From Pseudomonas sp. Marseille-Q3773 (GTDB lineage: Bacteria > Pseudomonadota > Gammaproteobacteria > Pseudomonadales > Pseudomonadaceae), in assembly GCF_916618955.1 (NCBI RefSeq), contig NZ_OU745390.1:4650001-4714000 (forward strand): a stretch of 64,000 nucleotides of DNA. Reading direction: 5' to 3'. The notes below the pieces were generated by a model, which saw nothing but the letters and a program-made list of their open reading frames with translations, searched no databases and was not told the origin of the DNA. Positions 29,502-38,415 of the stretch are shown one piece after another; the first letter of the stretch is position 1, and each line of letters begins with the position of its first letter. Made by a program: the position numbers and the translations under genes.

Positions 29502-30608
29502 ATGAAAACCCTCAACTCCACCCCCCGTGCCGATGGTTTCCACATGCCCGCCGAGTGGGCCCCGCAAACCCAGGTGTGGATGGTCTGGCCCGAGCGCCCG
29601 GACAACTGGCGCTTGGGCGGCAAGCCGGCGCAGGCTGCCCATGTAACCCTGGCCAAGGCCATCGCCCGTTTCGAGCCGGTGACCGTCGCGGTTTCCGCTG
29701 CCCAGTATGAAAACGCCCGTCGCCAACTCGACCAGCCGAACATCCGTGTGGTCGAAATCAGCAACGATGACGCCTGGGTGCGCGACACCGGCCCGACCTT
29801 CGTCATCAACGACCAGGGCGAAGTACGCGGGGTCGACTGGGGCTTCAATGCCTGGGGCGGCTTCGATGGCGGCTTGTATGCGCCGTGGAACCGCGACGAG
29901 GAACTGGCTGCCAAGGTGCTGGAAATGGAGCGCTGCCAGCGCTACCACACCGAAGGTTTCGTGCTCGAAGGTGGTTCGATCCACGTCGACGGCGAAGGCA
30001 CCGTGATTACCACCGAAGAATGCCTGCTCAACCGCAACCGCAACCCGCACCTGAGCCGCGAGCAGATCGAAGCGGTACTGCGCGACCATCTGGCGGTGGA
30101 CACCGTGGTCTGGCTGCCGGATGGCCTGTACAACGACGAGACCGATGGCCACGTCGACAACTTCTGCTGTTACGTGCGCCCGGGCGAAGTGTTACTGGCC
30201 TGGACCGATGATTCCAACGACCCCAACTACGCGCGCTGCCACGCTGCCATGGAGGTGCTGAAGAACACCCGCGACGCCAAGGGCCGTGAGTTCATCGTGC
30301 ACAAGATGCCGATCCCGGGCCCGCTGTTCGCCACCGCTGAAGAGTGCGCCGGTGTCGACCACGTGGCCGGTAGCCAGGAGCGTGACCCGTCGGTGCGCCT
30401 GGCCGGTTCGTACGTCAACTTCCTCATCGTCAACGGCGGCATCATTGCGCCAAGCTTCGACGACCCGGCGGATTCCGAGGCCAGGGCGATCCTGGAGAAG
30501 ATTTTCCCCGACCATGAAGTGGTGATGATCCCCGGTCGTGAACTGTTGCTGGGCGGTGGCAATATCCACTGCCTGACCCAGCAGCAGCCGGCGCCGGTCA
30601 AGGGTTGA
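29502..30608 (+). CDS. aguA: Agmatine deiminase
   Basis: A 368-residue enzyme that hydrolyses agmatine to N-carbamoylputrescine and ammonia in the arginine decarboxylase route to putrescine. Signature segments: [20 protein letters not shown] (about residues 11-30), [12 protein letters not shown] (about 92-103), [31 protein letters not shown] (about 206-222, with the general-base His) and the catalytic Cys in [15 protein letters not shown] near the C-terminus (about 357). ATG 29502 fits the family N-terminus; AGAGG precedes it. It stands alone, without aguB or aguR beside it. Confidence 0.96.
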   Translation: MKTLNSTPRADGFHMPAEWAPQTQVWMVWPERPDNWRLGGKPAQAAHVTLAKAIARFEPVTVAVSAAQYENARRQLDQPNIRVVEISNDDAWVRDTGPTFVINDQGEVRGVDWGFNAWGGFDGGLYAPWNRDEELAAKVLEMERCQRYHTEGFVLEGGSIHVDGEGTVITTEECLLNRNRNPHLSREQIEAVLRDHLAVDTVVWLPDGLYNDETDGHVDNFCCYVRPGEVLLAWTDDSNDPNYARCHAAMEVLKNTRDAKGREFIVHKMPIPGPLFATAEECAGVDHVAGSQERDPSVRLAGSYVNFLIVNGGIIAPSFDDPADSEARAILEKIFPDHEVVMIPGRELLLGGGNIHCLTQQQPAPVKG

Positions 30609-30625
30609 CCGCACCGTGAAGGAAG

Positions 30626-30652
30626 AGGCCCGTCACCTGACGGGCCTTTTTT
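30626..30652 (+). terminator. Rho-independent terminator of aguA
   Basis: AGGCCCGTC ACCT GACGGGCCT followed by TTTTT, about 18 bases after the stop. Confidence 0.9.
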
Positions 30653-30806
30653 ATTCCCAGGCGATGTCCGGTGGGCCGTACTGGCATATGTTTTGTATTG
30701 ATTTCAAAGGGATAGCCAGATCAGTCGCTCGGCCAGGCCGCGCGATCAGATCTGTAACAATACATAAGTAGATTTGCCGTCCACGGGCCAGGGAGTACGT
30801 GTATAA

Positions 30807-31004
30807 ATGAACGCAGCAAGTGAGTCGGCTTTGCGCCCATCGGCAGTGAATCACCAGTCGCTCAAGCTTGTGGCGAAGTGGTTGAAACACCATGGAAGCA
30901 TCAGGGTCAGGACGACCGACCCACGACGTCTGCTTGCCGGACGATATCCCCAAGGCCTTATCAGCGAAGCAGAAATGCAGGCGCTGATGGCGGTGTGGCA
31001 CTGA
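30807..31004 (+). CDS. Small hypothetical protein
   Basis: A 65-residue basic protein, MNAASESALRPSAVNH at the start, with a likely folded C-terminal part (LKLVAKWLKHHGSIRVRT, then GLISEAEMQALM). GGGAG lies about ten bases before the ATG. The sequence is rich in charged and aliphatic residues in a helix-like pattern and does not look like a shadow of another frame. I do not recognise a family. It is followed by a hairpin/REP that separates it from the convergent siderophore receptor gene. Confidence 0.6.
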   Translation: MNAASESALRPSAVNHQSLKLVAKWLKHHGSIRVRTTDPRRLLAGRYPQGLISEAEMQALMAVWH

Positions 31005-31017
31005 TCGATTGCTTGAA

Positions 31018-31062
31018 CCGGTACCGCCCCCTTCGCGGCCAGAGCCGCGGAGGGGCCGGTAT
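31018..31062. repeat. REP-like palindrome, convergent terminator
   Basis: CCGGTACCGCCCCCTTCGCGG pairs with CCGCGGAGGGGCCGG around a short loop. It lies between two converging genes and may end both transcripts. Confidence 0.55.
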
Positions 31063-31073
31063 ATTTGCAGGTA

Positions 31074-33113
31074 TCAGAAGCTGTAGCTGCCAGTCACCAC
31101 CAGGCTGCGCGGGTCACCCACCTGGATCTGCGCCGCACTGGTTGCCGAGCTGTAGTAAGTCTTGTCGGCAATGTTGCTCAACGCCGCTCGCACATCCCAG
31201 TCCTGCGCGCGGTACCCCGCCAGCGCATCCCAACGGCCATAACCCGGTAATACCGTGGTGTTCTGGTTATCGGCATAACGCTCGCCCACCAGCGTCAGGC
31301 CGGTCTCGGCGTACCAGCCCAGTTGCGGCTTCCAGGTGATGAACAGGCTGCCGTTGCGCTTGGCCACGTCATTGATGCGGTTGCCTTGCTGGCCGTTGTT
31401 GTCCTTGACGATAGTCGCATCCTGCAGGCCGATGCCGCCGCGCACATACCAGTTGCCAGTGATATTACCGGTGGCGGTCAGCTCGATACCGCGCGAACGC
31501 TGCAGGCCACTGAGCAGGATGTTTTCTGGCACCAGCGGGTCGCGGGTACGGCGGTTGTACAACTCCAGCTCGTAAATGGCCAGGATGGTGGTCAGGCGCT
31601 GGTCAAGCCAGTCGCTCTTCACGCCGATTTCTTTCTGTCGGGTTTCTTCTGGCTTGGTGTCGTTGGTGTTGCCCTTCGCCTGCGGAGTGATGCCGATCAG
31701 GCCGCCGCCAACTGGCGAGAAGGTCTTGCTCCACGAGGCATAGAACGAATGGTCGCGCCACGGTGTGTAGACCACACCCAGGCGTGGGCTGGTGCTATTG
31801 CTGTCCTGTGATTCGCGGCGCCCGTCCTTGTCGGTGGTCTGCACATCGAACTGGTCGAAGCGTACACCGGCAAGCACCTGCCACTGATCGTTCAGGCGGA
31901 TCTGGTCCTGCAGGTAGAGGCCGCGGCTATCGACCACGGTGTGGTTGTCACTCCATAACGCCAGGTTGCCATCGAGCTGCCGGTCGGGCGCTTTATATAG
32001 CACCGGGTCACGCTTCTGGTTGGCGATTTCCAGGCCCAGCAACAGCTTGTGCTCCAGGCCCAGGGTGTCGAAATCGCCCTCGGCTTCCAGGTTGTTCGAC
32101 AGGTTGCGGGTGTTCAGGTCCTGCTGCCAGCGCTGGCGGGTCAGGGTGTCGGTGCTGGGGTTGTAATTGGTGACGTAGGTGTTGTCGAACTCGCTGTCGA
32201 GCTTGAACAGGCCCAGGGTATGGCGCAATTGCCAGGTTTCGTTCAACTGGTAGTTCAGGCGCGAGCGCAGCGACTGGGCGTGGTCGTCAATGTAGTCGCG
32301 CGGGTCGCCGTAGGTAGTGCTGCGGCTGACCTTGGCCGGGCGACCGTTGGCCCCGGGGATACCACGGTCCGGGGTGCGGTTGTAGCGGCTGTATTCATAT
32401 TGCACCAGCCAGTTCAGGTCGGGGTTGACCTGCCAGCTGAGCGACGGTGCGAACAGTTGGCGGCTGCCGTGGACGCCGTCGCGGAAACTGTTGTTGTCCT
32501 GGTTGCCCATGTTCAGGCGCAGGCTGACGGTGTCGCTGGGGTCGGCACTGAGGTCGGCATACAGGCTGCGCAGGTCTTCGCTGCCGGCCTGTGCCTCGAG
32601 GGTCGAGCGGCGGCCGGGCTCCGGCGCCTTGCTGACCCGGTTGACGATACCGCCCTGGCTGCCACGGCCATACAGTACCGCCGCCGGCCCCTTGAGCACT
32701 TCGACACGTTCGATGTTATGCAGGTCGCGGATGTACTGGCTGTCGTCGCGAATGCCGTCCAGGTAGAAATCGTTGCTGGCCTCGAAGCCGCGGATGCGCA
32801 CGCTGTCGAAACGGGTATCCGCGCCACTGCTGACGTTCGGGATGCCTTCCAGCGCCTTGCCCAGCGTATTGCTGCCGTAATCCAGCACATTGGCGGTCTT
32901 CACCGTGTCGATAGCCTGCGGCACATAGCGCAGCGGCGTCGCGGTGCGGGTCGCCGTGCTTACCTCGCGGACCTGCGGGTTGTCCTTGTCGCGCTCGCTG
33001 TCGGCAGTGACCGACAATTCCGGCAGGGTGGTGGTGGCAGCACTGGCCAGGCTGGCGCTGAACAGCAGCGACAGGCCAAAGGGCAGGGGTGAGAGACGGC
33101 AGGGTACAAGCAT
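31074..33113 (-). CDS. TonB-dependent siderophore receptor
   Basis: A 679-residue outer-membrane ferric-siderophore receptor. It has a signal peptide (LSPLPFGLSLLFSASLASA, cleavage after ASA), a TonB-box-like region after TTTLPELSVTA, a plug domain (about residues 55-165) with VRIRGFEASNDFYLDGIRDD and RVEVLKGPAAVLYGRGSQGG, and a 22-strand barrel ending in the aromatic C-terminal strand VVTGSYSF. There is no N-terminal signalling extension, so it is not a FecA-type transducer. ATG 33113 is preferred over the TTG at 33134. A Fur-box-like site lies about 40 bases upstream. Siderophore specificity cannot be deduced; FiuA/FhuE-like hydroxamate receptors are the closest style. Confidence 0.93.
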   Translation of the reverse strand: MLVPCRLSPLPFGLSLLFSASLASAATTTLPELSVTADSERDKDNPQVREVSTATRTATPLRYVPQAIDTVKTANVLDYGSNTLGKALEGIPNVSSGADTRFDSVRIRGFEASNDFYLDGIRDDSQYIRDLHNIERVEVLKGPAAVLYGRGSQGGIVNRVSKAPEPGRRSTLEAQAGSEDLRSLYADLSADPSDTVSLRLNMGNQDNNSFRDGVHGSRQLFAPSLSWQVNPDLNWLVQYEYSRYNRTPDRGIPGANGRPAKVSRSTTYGDPRDYIDDHAQSLRSRLNYQLNETWQLRHTLGLFKLDSEFDNTYVTNYNPSTDTLTRQRWQQDLNTRNLSNNLEAEGDFDTLGLEHKLLLGLEIANQKRDPVLYKAPDRQLDGNLALWSDNHTVVDSRGLYLQDQIRLNDQWQVLAGVRFDQFDVQTTDKDGRRESQDSNSTSPRLGVVYTPWRDHSFYASWSKTFSPVGGGLIGITPQAKGNTNDTKPEETRQKEIGVKSDWLDQRLTTILAIYELELYNRRTRDPLVPENILLSGLQRSRGIELTATGNITGNWYVRGGIGLQDATIVKDNNGQQGNRINDVAKRNGSLFITWKPQLGWYAETGLTLVGERYADNQNTTVLPGYGRWDALAGYRAQDWDVRAALSNIADKTYYSSATSAAQIQVGDPRSLVVTGSYSF

Positions 33114-33606
33114 GGGCACATCCGGATCGAGCAAGTGAAAAAGAGATGCGGATGGTAATGCTTGCTATTTGCTGTTGAATGGCTATTTGCAATCGCTTGT
33201 TCTTACATATGTATCTGTTTGTAAAAATCTCTTCCCACCGCGTTTTTGCTCAGGAGCAGTGTTTGCGCCTCCGCCCAAAGATTTATCCGTTCGGTCAGGA
33301 AGCGAATTCTCTCCCAGGATAAATTGCCCGCTGATAGCGCAGACCTCTGCGAAAATGCACTGAAGTAGCCATCGATTTTGGTTATATCAACCTTCATTTC
33401 ACGATTTTTTGACATTTGTAAACGCGCACGGCTAGGATTCGGCCAACGCCTGCTGGCCATCATCGTGGCCACGCAGCTGCCAGAGCCGCCGGATGATTAC
33501 CGGCAGGCCTTCCAGTCTGGATCCGCATAGCGTCGAACCTACGAAGGGGCGTTGGTTCCTGGCGTCATATTGCAGAGCGTTTTTGATTAGGAACAAGGAA
33601 AACAAC
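33114..33606. other. Gene-free divergent promoter region
   Basis: 493 bases between the siderophore receptor and the porin, which point away from each other. AT-richer in 33170-33420. Holds the Fur-box-like site and the porin leader; short open frames here have no ribosome site and no family resemblance. Confidence 0.6.
33154..33172 (-). promoter_or_regulatory. Fur-box-like site
   Basis: On the minus strand GCAAATAGCAAGCATTACC matches 12 of 19 positions of the Fur consensus GATAATGATAATCATTATC. Its position about 40 bases before the receptor ATG suits iron repression. Confidence 0.45.
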
Positions 33607-34926
33607 ATGTTGAAAACCAGGATCAGCCTGGTCGCCCTGGCGATGATCGCCGCGACCCAGGCACAGGCCAATGACCAGGCCGATAGCAAGGGCTTCATCG
33701 AGGACAGCCACGCCAACGTCCTGCTGCGCAACGCCTACATCAATCGTGACAAGAAGCACGGCACCGACGACCAGATCGAATGGGGCCAGGGCGTCATCGC
33801 CAACTTCTCCTCCGGCTTCACCCAGGGCACCGTCGGTGTCGGCGTCGATGCATTCGGCCTGTATGCCGTGCGTCTGGACGGCGGCAAGGGCCACAACGGT
33901 GGCGCTGGTGTCGACTTCTTCAAGCCTTCGGACTTCAAGGACGAGAACGGCAACGCCAACTCGCCGCACAACCTCGCCCGTGGTGGCGCCGCAGTGAAGT
34001 TCCGCATCTCCAACACCGTGCTCAAGTACGGTGACCAGATGCCGGCACTGCCAGTGCTGCAGTACGACGACGCCCGCCTGCTGCCAGAAAGCTTCACCGG
34101 TACCCTGATCACCTCCAAGGAAATCCAGGGCCTGGAACTGAACGCCGGCCGCTTCACCCAGGAAGCGCGCAAGAGCGCCGAGCGCCGTGACGGTGGTGGC
34201 CTGAAGTCGATCAACGTGCTCGGTGGCAGCTACAAGTTCACCGACAACTTCACCGCTTCGCTGTACACCGCCGACAACGAAGACGTGATGAAGAAGCACT
34301 ACCTGGGCCTGAACTATGTCTTCCCGATCGCCAGCGACCAGTCGCTGACCCTGGACTTCAACGGCTACAAGTCGGACATCGACAACAAGTTCGTCAAGAG
34401 CGCAGAGCTGAACGGCGACTCCAACACCATCTGGAGCCTGGCCGCCACCTACGCCTACGGTGCGCACTCGTTCACCATCGCCCACCAGCGCAGCACCGGC
34501 AGCACTGGCTACAACTACGGCTGGTACCAGAACGCCGGTGGCGTGGGTGACGGTGGTTCGACCATCTACCTGGCCAACTCGTACTGGTCCGACTTCAACG
34601 CCGAAGACGAGCGTTCCTGGCAGCTGGGCTACGGCCTGGACTTCGGTGCCTACGGCATTCCGGGCCTGACCTACAAGCTGGCCTACGTGGTGGGTGACAA
34701 CATCAATACCCGCAACGTCGCCAACCCGCAGGGCTTCGGCGAAGGTAAAGAGCGCGAGATCTTCAACCAGATCCGCTACGTGGTGCAGGACGGCCCGGCC
34801 AAGGACCTGTCGATCAAGCTGCGTAGCTCGTTCGTGCGTACCAACAACGCCGTGCAGCAGAACGGTTACAACGACGACGGTAACGAAGTCCGCGTATTCG
34901 TCGAGTATCCGATCAGCATCTTCTGA
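33607..34926 (+). CDS. OprD-family outer-membrane porin (OprE/OprQ-like)
   Basis: A 439-residue outer-membrane channel. Signal peptide MLKTRISLVALAMIAATQAQA is followed by the family start DSKGFIEDSHANVLLRNAYI (about residues 26-45). The barrel shows the OprD-type segments GFTQGTVGVGVDAFGLYAVR, GGAAVKFRISNTVLKYGDQ, and YGAHSFTIAHQRSTGSTGYN, and ends with the aromatic-terminal strand FVEYPISIF. This type takes up amino acids, carboxylates or small solutes. An AAGGAA ribosome site lies nine bases before ATG 33607. Exact paralogue (OprE versus OprQ) is uncertain. Confidence 0.93.
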   Translation: MLKTRISLVALAMIAATQAQANDQADSKGFIEDSHANVLLRNAYINRDKKHGTDDQIEWGQGVIANFSSGFTQGTVGVGVDAFGLYAVRLDGGKGHNGGAGVDFFKPSDFKDENGNANSPHNLARGGAAVKFRISNTVLKYGDQMPALPVLQYDDARLLPESFTGTLITSKEIQGLELNAGRFTQEARKSAERRDGGGLKSINVLGGSYKFTDNFTASLYTADNEDVMKKHYLGLNYVFPIASDQSLTLDFNGYKSDIDNKFVKSAELNGDSNTIWSLAATYAYGAHSFTIAHQRSTGSTGYNYGWYQNAGGVGDGGSTIYLANSYWSDFNAEDERSWQLGYGLDFGAYGIPGLTYKLAYVVGDNINTRNVANPQGFGEGKEREIFNQIRYVVQDGPAKDLSIKLRSSFVRTNNAVQQNGYNDDGNEVRVFVEYPISIF

Positions 34927-34969
34927 TCCTGATCTGCAGCCTGTCGCCACACAAGTGCACGCTTCCCTT

Positions 34970-35016
34970 GCCGGAGCGGCCTTGTGTCGCGATGGGCCGC
35001 AAGCCGGCCCCCGGCT
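34970..35016. repeat. REP fragment between porin and glutamate-synthase-like gene
   Basis: GGAGCGGCCTTGTGTCGCGA followed by TGGGCCGCAAGCCGGCCCC, the same arm as in the REP pair near 38.4 kb, here as a single copy. Confidence 0.6.
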
Positions 35017-35017
35017 G

Positions 35018-36682
35018 TCACGCCAGCTCCACCTCCCTGTGCCGCCCCGCTGCAACCCTCACCTCTCGCTCCCCAGTCCCCGGCGCAAAACTGTCGCTAC
35101 GCGCCATCCGCCACATCCGCGCATAGAACTCGCTTTCAATCGAGCCACCCAGCAACTCGCCCGGCTTGAGAAACGTGTGCAGGTCCGAGAACAAGCCGAT
35201 TTCGCTTGAGCTGATACGCCGCGCCAGGTGCTTGGGTTTGAGCTGCGACGGATGCTCCAGCCCCGCAGCGGCCAGCATCTCTGCCAACGCATGCAAGGTA
35301 TTGCGGTGGAAGCTGGCAACCCGTTCAGCCTTGTCCGGCACCACCAGTGCACGCTGGCGCAGCGGGTCTTGCGTGGCCACCCCGGTCGGGCACTTGTTGG
35401 TGTGGCAGCTCTGCGACTGGATGCAGCCGATGGCGAACATGAAGCCGCGCGCGGAGTTGACCCAGTCAGCGCCGATAGCCAGCACACTGGCGATGTCGAA
35501 GGCGCTGACGATCTTGCCCGCTGCGCCAATGCGGATGCTGGAACGCAGGTTCAGGCCGACCAGGGTGTTGTGCACGAACATCAGGCCCTCGCGCATCGGT
35601 ACGCCCATGTTGTCGCTGAACTCGCGCGGCGCCGCGCCGGTACCGCCTTCCTTGCCGTCGACGACGATGAAGTCCGGGGTAATGCCGGTGGCCAGCATGG
35701 CCTTGGCGATGCCCATGAATTCCCACGGGTGGCCCAGGCAGAACTTGAAACCCACCGGCTTGCCGCCCGACAGCTCGCGCAGGCTGGCAATGAACTGCAG
35801 CAACTCGACCGGCGTGCGGAAGGCACTGTGCGCTGCTGGCGAGATGCAGTCCTCACCCTCGCGTACGCCCCGCGTCTGGGCGATTTCGCGGCTGACCTTG
35901 TGCCCCGGCAGGATGCCGCCGTGGCCCGGCTTGGCGCCCTGGCTGAGCTTCAGCTCGATCATCTTCACCTGCGGCGAGCGGGCCTGCTCGGCGAAGCGCT
36001 GCGGGTCGAAGCGACCGTCCTCGGTGCGGCAGCCGAAGTAGCCACTGCCGATTTCCCAGATCAGGTCACCGCCATGTTCGCGGTGGTACGGGCTGATACT
36101 GCCTTCGCCCGTGTCATGGGCAAAACGGCCCATGCGTGCACCACGGTTGAGCGCCGCGATGGCGTTGGCGCTGAGCGCGCCGAAGCTCATCGCGGAAATG
36201 TTGAAGATGGATGCCGAATAGGGCAGGCGGCATTGCGGCCCGCCGATGGCGATGCGAAACGAGGCAGGGTCCGGCGTGTTCACCGGCAACATGGAATGGC
36301 TGATGAACTCGAAGCCGGGCTTGTAGGCGTCGTTGAGCGTGCCAAAGGCCTTCTCGGCGCTTTCGTTCTTGGCCCGGGCGTAGACCAGCGAGCGCTGGGA
36401 GCGGGAAAACGGCAGCTTGTCGTCGTCGCCCTCGATCAGGTATTGCCGGATTTCCGGGCGGATGGTTTCGATCAGGTAGCGGATGTTGCCCAGGATCGGG
36501 TAGTTGCGGCGCACGGCATGGTGGCTTTGGCGCAGGTCGTTGAGGCCGACCAGGCTGAGCAAGGCGGTGATCAGCGTGATGGGCCATAGCCAGGCATGCT
36601 GGTGTAGCAACGGCAGGCTGGCGAGGGTGAACAGTAGACAGAATGCGAGGCAGGCGTAGCGGCTGGGTAGGGAGTGTTTCAT
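35018..36682 (-). CDS. FMN-binding glutamate synthase family protein, membrane anchored
   Basis: A 554-residue protein with two N-terminal membrane segments (about residues 9-25 and 30-48) followed by the FMN-binding alpha/beta barrel of the glutamate synthase large subunit. Segments include FNISAMSFGALSANAIAALN (about 172-191), KPGHGGILPGHKVS (about 258-271), DFIVVDGKEGGTGAAPREFS (about 345-364), IRIGAAGKIVSAFDIASVLA and the iron-sulfur-like CIQSQSCHTNKCPTGVATQD (about 421-440). The glutaminase domain of true GltB is absent, so it is a stand-alone synthase-like domain. Substrate and electron donor unknown. Confidence 0.88.
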   Translation of the reverse strand: MKHSLPSRYACLAFCLLFTLASLPLLHQHAWLWPITLITALLSLVGLNDLRQSHHAVRRNYPILGNIRYLIETIRPEIRQYLIEGDDDKLPFSRSQRSLVYARAKNESAEKAFGTLNDAYKPGFEFISHSMLPVNTPDPASFRIAIGGPQCRLPYSASIFNISAMSFGALSANAIAALNRGARMGRFAHDTGEGSISPYHREHGGDLIWEIGSGYFGCRTEDGRFDPQRFAEQARSPQVKMIELKLSQGAKPGHGGILPGHKVSREIAQTRGVREGEDCISPAAHSAFRTPVELLQFIASLRELSGGKPVGFKFCLGHPWEFMGIAKAMLATGITPDFIVVDGKEGGTGAAPREFSDNMGVPMREGLMFVHNTLVGLNLRSSIRIGAAGKIVSAFDIASVLAIGADWVNSARGFMFAIGCIQSQSCHTNKCPTGVATQDPLRQRALVVPDKAERVASFHRNTLHALAEMLAAAGLEHPSQLKPKHLARRISSSEIGLFSDLHTFLKPGELLGGSIESEFYARMWRMARSDSFAPGTGEREVRVAAGRHREVELA

Positions 36683-36818
36683 GGGTCCATCACAGGCAGG
36701 ATGACCCGGCCTAGGATAGGCAAAGCAGGGTTAGGGAAAACCTGGGGAATCGGTAAAAGACTGTTGCATGGTTGTCATGGCTCTGGCCTGGGCGGGCGCC
36801 GATTTTGTGCACGTGTTG

Positions 36819-37028
36819 TCAGTGCTTCGGGGCTGTTCCCTGCTCGCGGTCGATCGGTTTTTCCAGTTGGTTATCGAAACTGTCCCAGTCTTCGCCGAAC
36901 AGTTCTGCAGGATGCATGGTCCGGCTCGCGCCGTTGCCGCAGGCCAGTGCCTTGGCTGGGCAGTAGAGGTCGCAGCCCCAGCAGATGCGTTCGGGGTGGC
37001 TGGGGTTTGTGGGGAATTTCTTGGCCAT
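36819..37028 (-). CDS. DUF3079 family small Cys-containing protein
   Basis: A 69-residue protein with a compact Cys motif, ERICWGCDLYCPAKALACGN (about residues 13-32), i.e. C-x2-C-x3-C-x6-C, expected to bind metal or an iron-sulfur cluster. It matches DUF3079 as I remember it. The rest is acidic and hydrophilic (AELFGEDWDSFDNQLEK). Role unknown. The ATG at 37028 has GAGG about eleven bases upstream. Confidence 0.85.
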   Translation of the reverse strand: MAKKFPTNPSHPERICWGCDLYCPAKALACGNGASRTMHPAELFGEDWDSFDNQLEKPIDREQGTAPKH

Positions 37029-37132
37029 GGTTAGCTGCCTCGATGGGGGCTGGCTTCAGGCTAAGTCATTTGTCTGGAGCGGGCTTGACTGGGGTCAAGT
37101 TCGGGGAAGGGGCGAGCGGAGAGCACTGAAAA

Positions 37133-37161
37133 CAAAAAAGGCCCACCTTTCGGTGAGCCTT
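37133..37161 (-). terminator. Rho-independent terminator of tRNA-Thr
   Basis: On the minus strand AAGGCTCACC GAAA GGTGGGCCTT followed by TTTT, about 15 bases after the tRNA 3' end. Confidence 0.85.
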
Positions 37162-37176
37162 CTTTGATACTGCGTA

Positions 37177-37252
<76 letters not shown>

Positions 37253-37350
37253 AGTGGGGCGTCATTATAACGATCGGTTGGCGCCTGTAAACCACTTCGT
37301 TGCGATTGTTCGCAAATGACCTAAGTTACCGGTCTGAAAGAAGAATTTTC

Positions 37351-37599
37351 CTACCAGCCGCGGTGGATGGTGGTGACGCTTGGCTCGGTTTTGCCCGGGT
37401 TGAAGAACAGCTTGTCGTTGTCGCAGCCACGCTTGCGGCACGGGCTTTCGGTGCGCAGGGGCAGGCCGTTGTCGCCGCCCAGCTGCATGCCGGGGTGGTT
37501 CCAGCCCAGGCTGCTGCGGGGTTGGGGCGGGGTGCTGCTGGCGCAGGCGGTCAGGGCCAGGGTGAGGCACAGCAGGGCGAGGGGCTTGGTCTGGGTCAC
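37351..37599 (-). CDS. Small lipoprotein, hypothetical
   Basis: An 82-residue protein with a lipoprotein signal peptide: MTQTKPLALLCLTLALTAC, lipobox LTAC with Cys at residue 19 as acylation site. The mature part, SSTPPQPRSSLGWNHPGMQL, is Pro/Gly rich and contains two more Cys (ESPCRKRGCDND) that could form a disulfide. Likely anchored to a membrane facing the periplasm. I know similar small lipoproteins in pseudomonads but no function. Confidence 0.8.
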   Translation of the reverse strand: MTQTKPLALLCLTLALTACASSTPPQPRSSLGWNHPGMQLGGDNGLPLRTESPCRKRGCDNDKLFFNPGKTEPSVTTIHRGW

Positions 37600-37749
37600 G
37601 ATGGTCGGGTCCGTTAGTCCATTGTCGGTTCTGGCGCAACGCCAGAAGGTCGCGGGGCTGGCTGGCAGCGCGCGACGTCACTTTTTAATGATTTGGGGGG
37701 CGGATGATACACCGTTGCGGTGGTCGAGTATTAGCCTTGTGTTGCCTGG

Positions 37750-37786
37750 TAGGGCCTCATCGCGGGTGAACCCGCTCCTACAGGTA
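37750..37786. repeat. Single REP element
   Basis: GGGCCTCATCGCGGGTGAAC followed by CCGCTCCTACAGG, the P. putida-type REP. Confidence 0.75.
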
Positions 37787-37943
37787 CCGCGCCGCTGTGA
37801 AGATAGGGGTCAGATAATTCTGAACTTGGGGGCAAATGCTTCAAGGTTTGGGGGCTTCGGACCTATCCTACGCGCGCCGCTGAAGTATCGCTGTTGTCGG
37901 GGAAATGGCTCACGGATACCGTTTTCGGGTCGCTCTGGCGACC

Positions 37944-38063
37944 GGGTGTGAGAACCCGACTCGAATAAGCGCTACCCATTTATGGTGGCCGTACGCGGGC
38001 AGACTTCGGTCTGGCCGGGCTTCCTTATTCGACCGGTTTCTCACCCCGCGTACGGCTGCCACC
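37944..38063 (+). promoter_or_regulatory. Interleaved inverted repeats with pseudoknot potential before DUF3077 gene
   Basis: Two inverted-repeat pairs are interleaved in A-B-A'-B' order. A (37944-37969) ends CGAATAAG and pairs with A' (38024-38046), which begins CTTATTCG; GAGAA/TTCTC extends the pairing. B (37984-37999, core GCCGTACGCGGG) pairs perfectly over 12 bases with B' (38045-38063, CCCGCGTACGGC), and GGTG/CACC continues after a three-base bulge. A small perfect hairpin CAGAC TTCG GTCTG (38000-38013) sits between B and A'. The DUF3077 ATG follows 54 bases later. As RNA this could form an H-type pseudoknot or two alternative folds. I know no named family for it. Confidence 0.7.
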
Positions 38064-38117
38064 CAAATCCGTGAGAAAGATTTATGGCAGTGTCTTCCCC
38101 GAGTAAGGATTTATGCC

Positions 38118-38393
38118 ATGAACAAAAACATCATCGAACCAATCACCACCGCAGGCGTGGAAACCTTCCTCGCAGCCGGTAACCCGTCTCTCAACCTGCT
38201 ACGCGTCGAGCCTGGCGTCCCGGCCGATGCTGTCTATGAGCACGTCTCGATCCTGATGGGCTACATCAAGCACCTGGTGCGCGAGGGGGATATGGAGGAT
38301 GACCATAAATTCCTCGGTGCGGCCGACTATTTATGCGACATGGCCAAGGCGCTGATGAACGATATCGAGATTGCCAGGAACAAGGCGCACTGA
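38118..38393 (+). CDS. DUF3077 family small protein
   Basis: A 91-residue protein, MNKNIIEPITTAGVETFLAA at the start, with the DUF3077-type region FLAAGNPSLNLLRVEPGVPA (about residues 17-36) followed by two helices (AVYEHVSILMGYIKHLVREG and DYLCDMAKALMNDIEIARNK). TAAGGA lies eight bases before ATG 38118; the frame stays open upstream through the structured leader but that part is not coding-like. DUF3077 proteins are common small accessory proteins in pseudomonads with no proven role. Confidence 0.8.
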   Translation: MNKNIIEPITTAGVETFLAAGNPSLNLLRVEPGVPADAVYEHVSILMGYIKHLVREGDMEDDHKFLGAADYLCDMAKALMNDIEIARNKAH

Positions 38394-38415
38394 TTCCTGA
38401 CGCGGACGGGTGTGT

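Noticed and set aside
33203..33472. 89-codon minus-strand frame between the siderophore receptor and the porin
   Set aside because: No ribosome site, no recognised family, and it overlaps the porin leader; not enough to call a gene.
33566..33585. Possible sigma-54 promoter before the porin (TGGC ... TTGC)
   Set aside because: The spacer is one base short and the CAC of the -24 box is absent.
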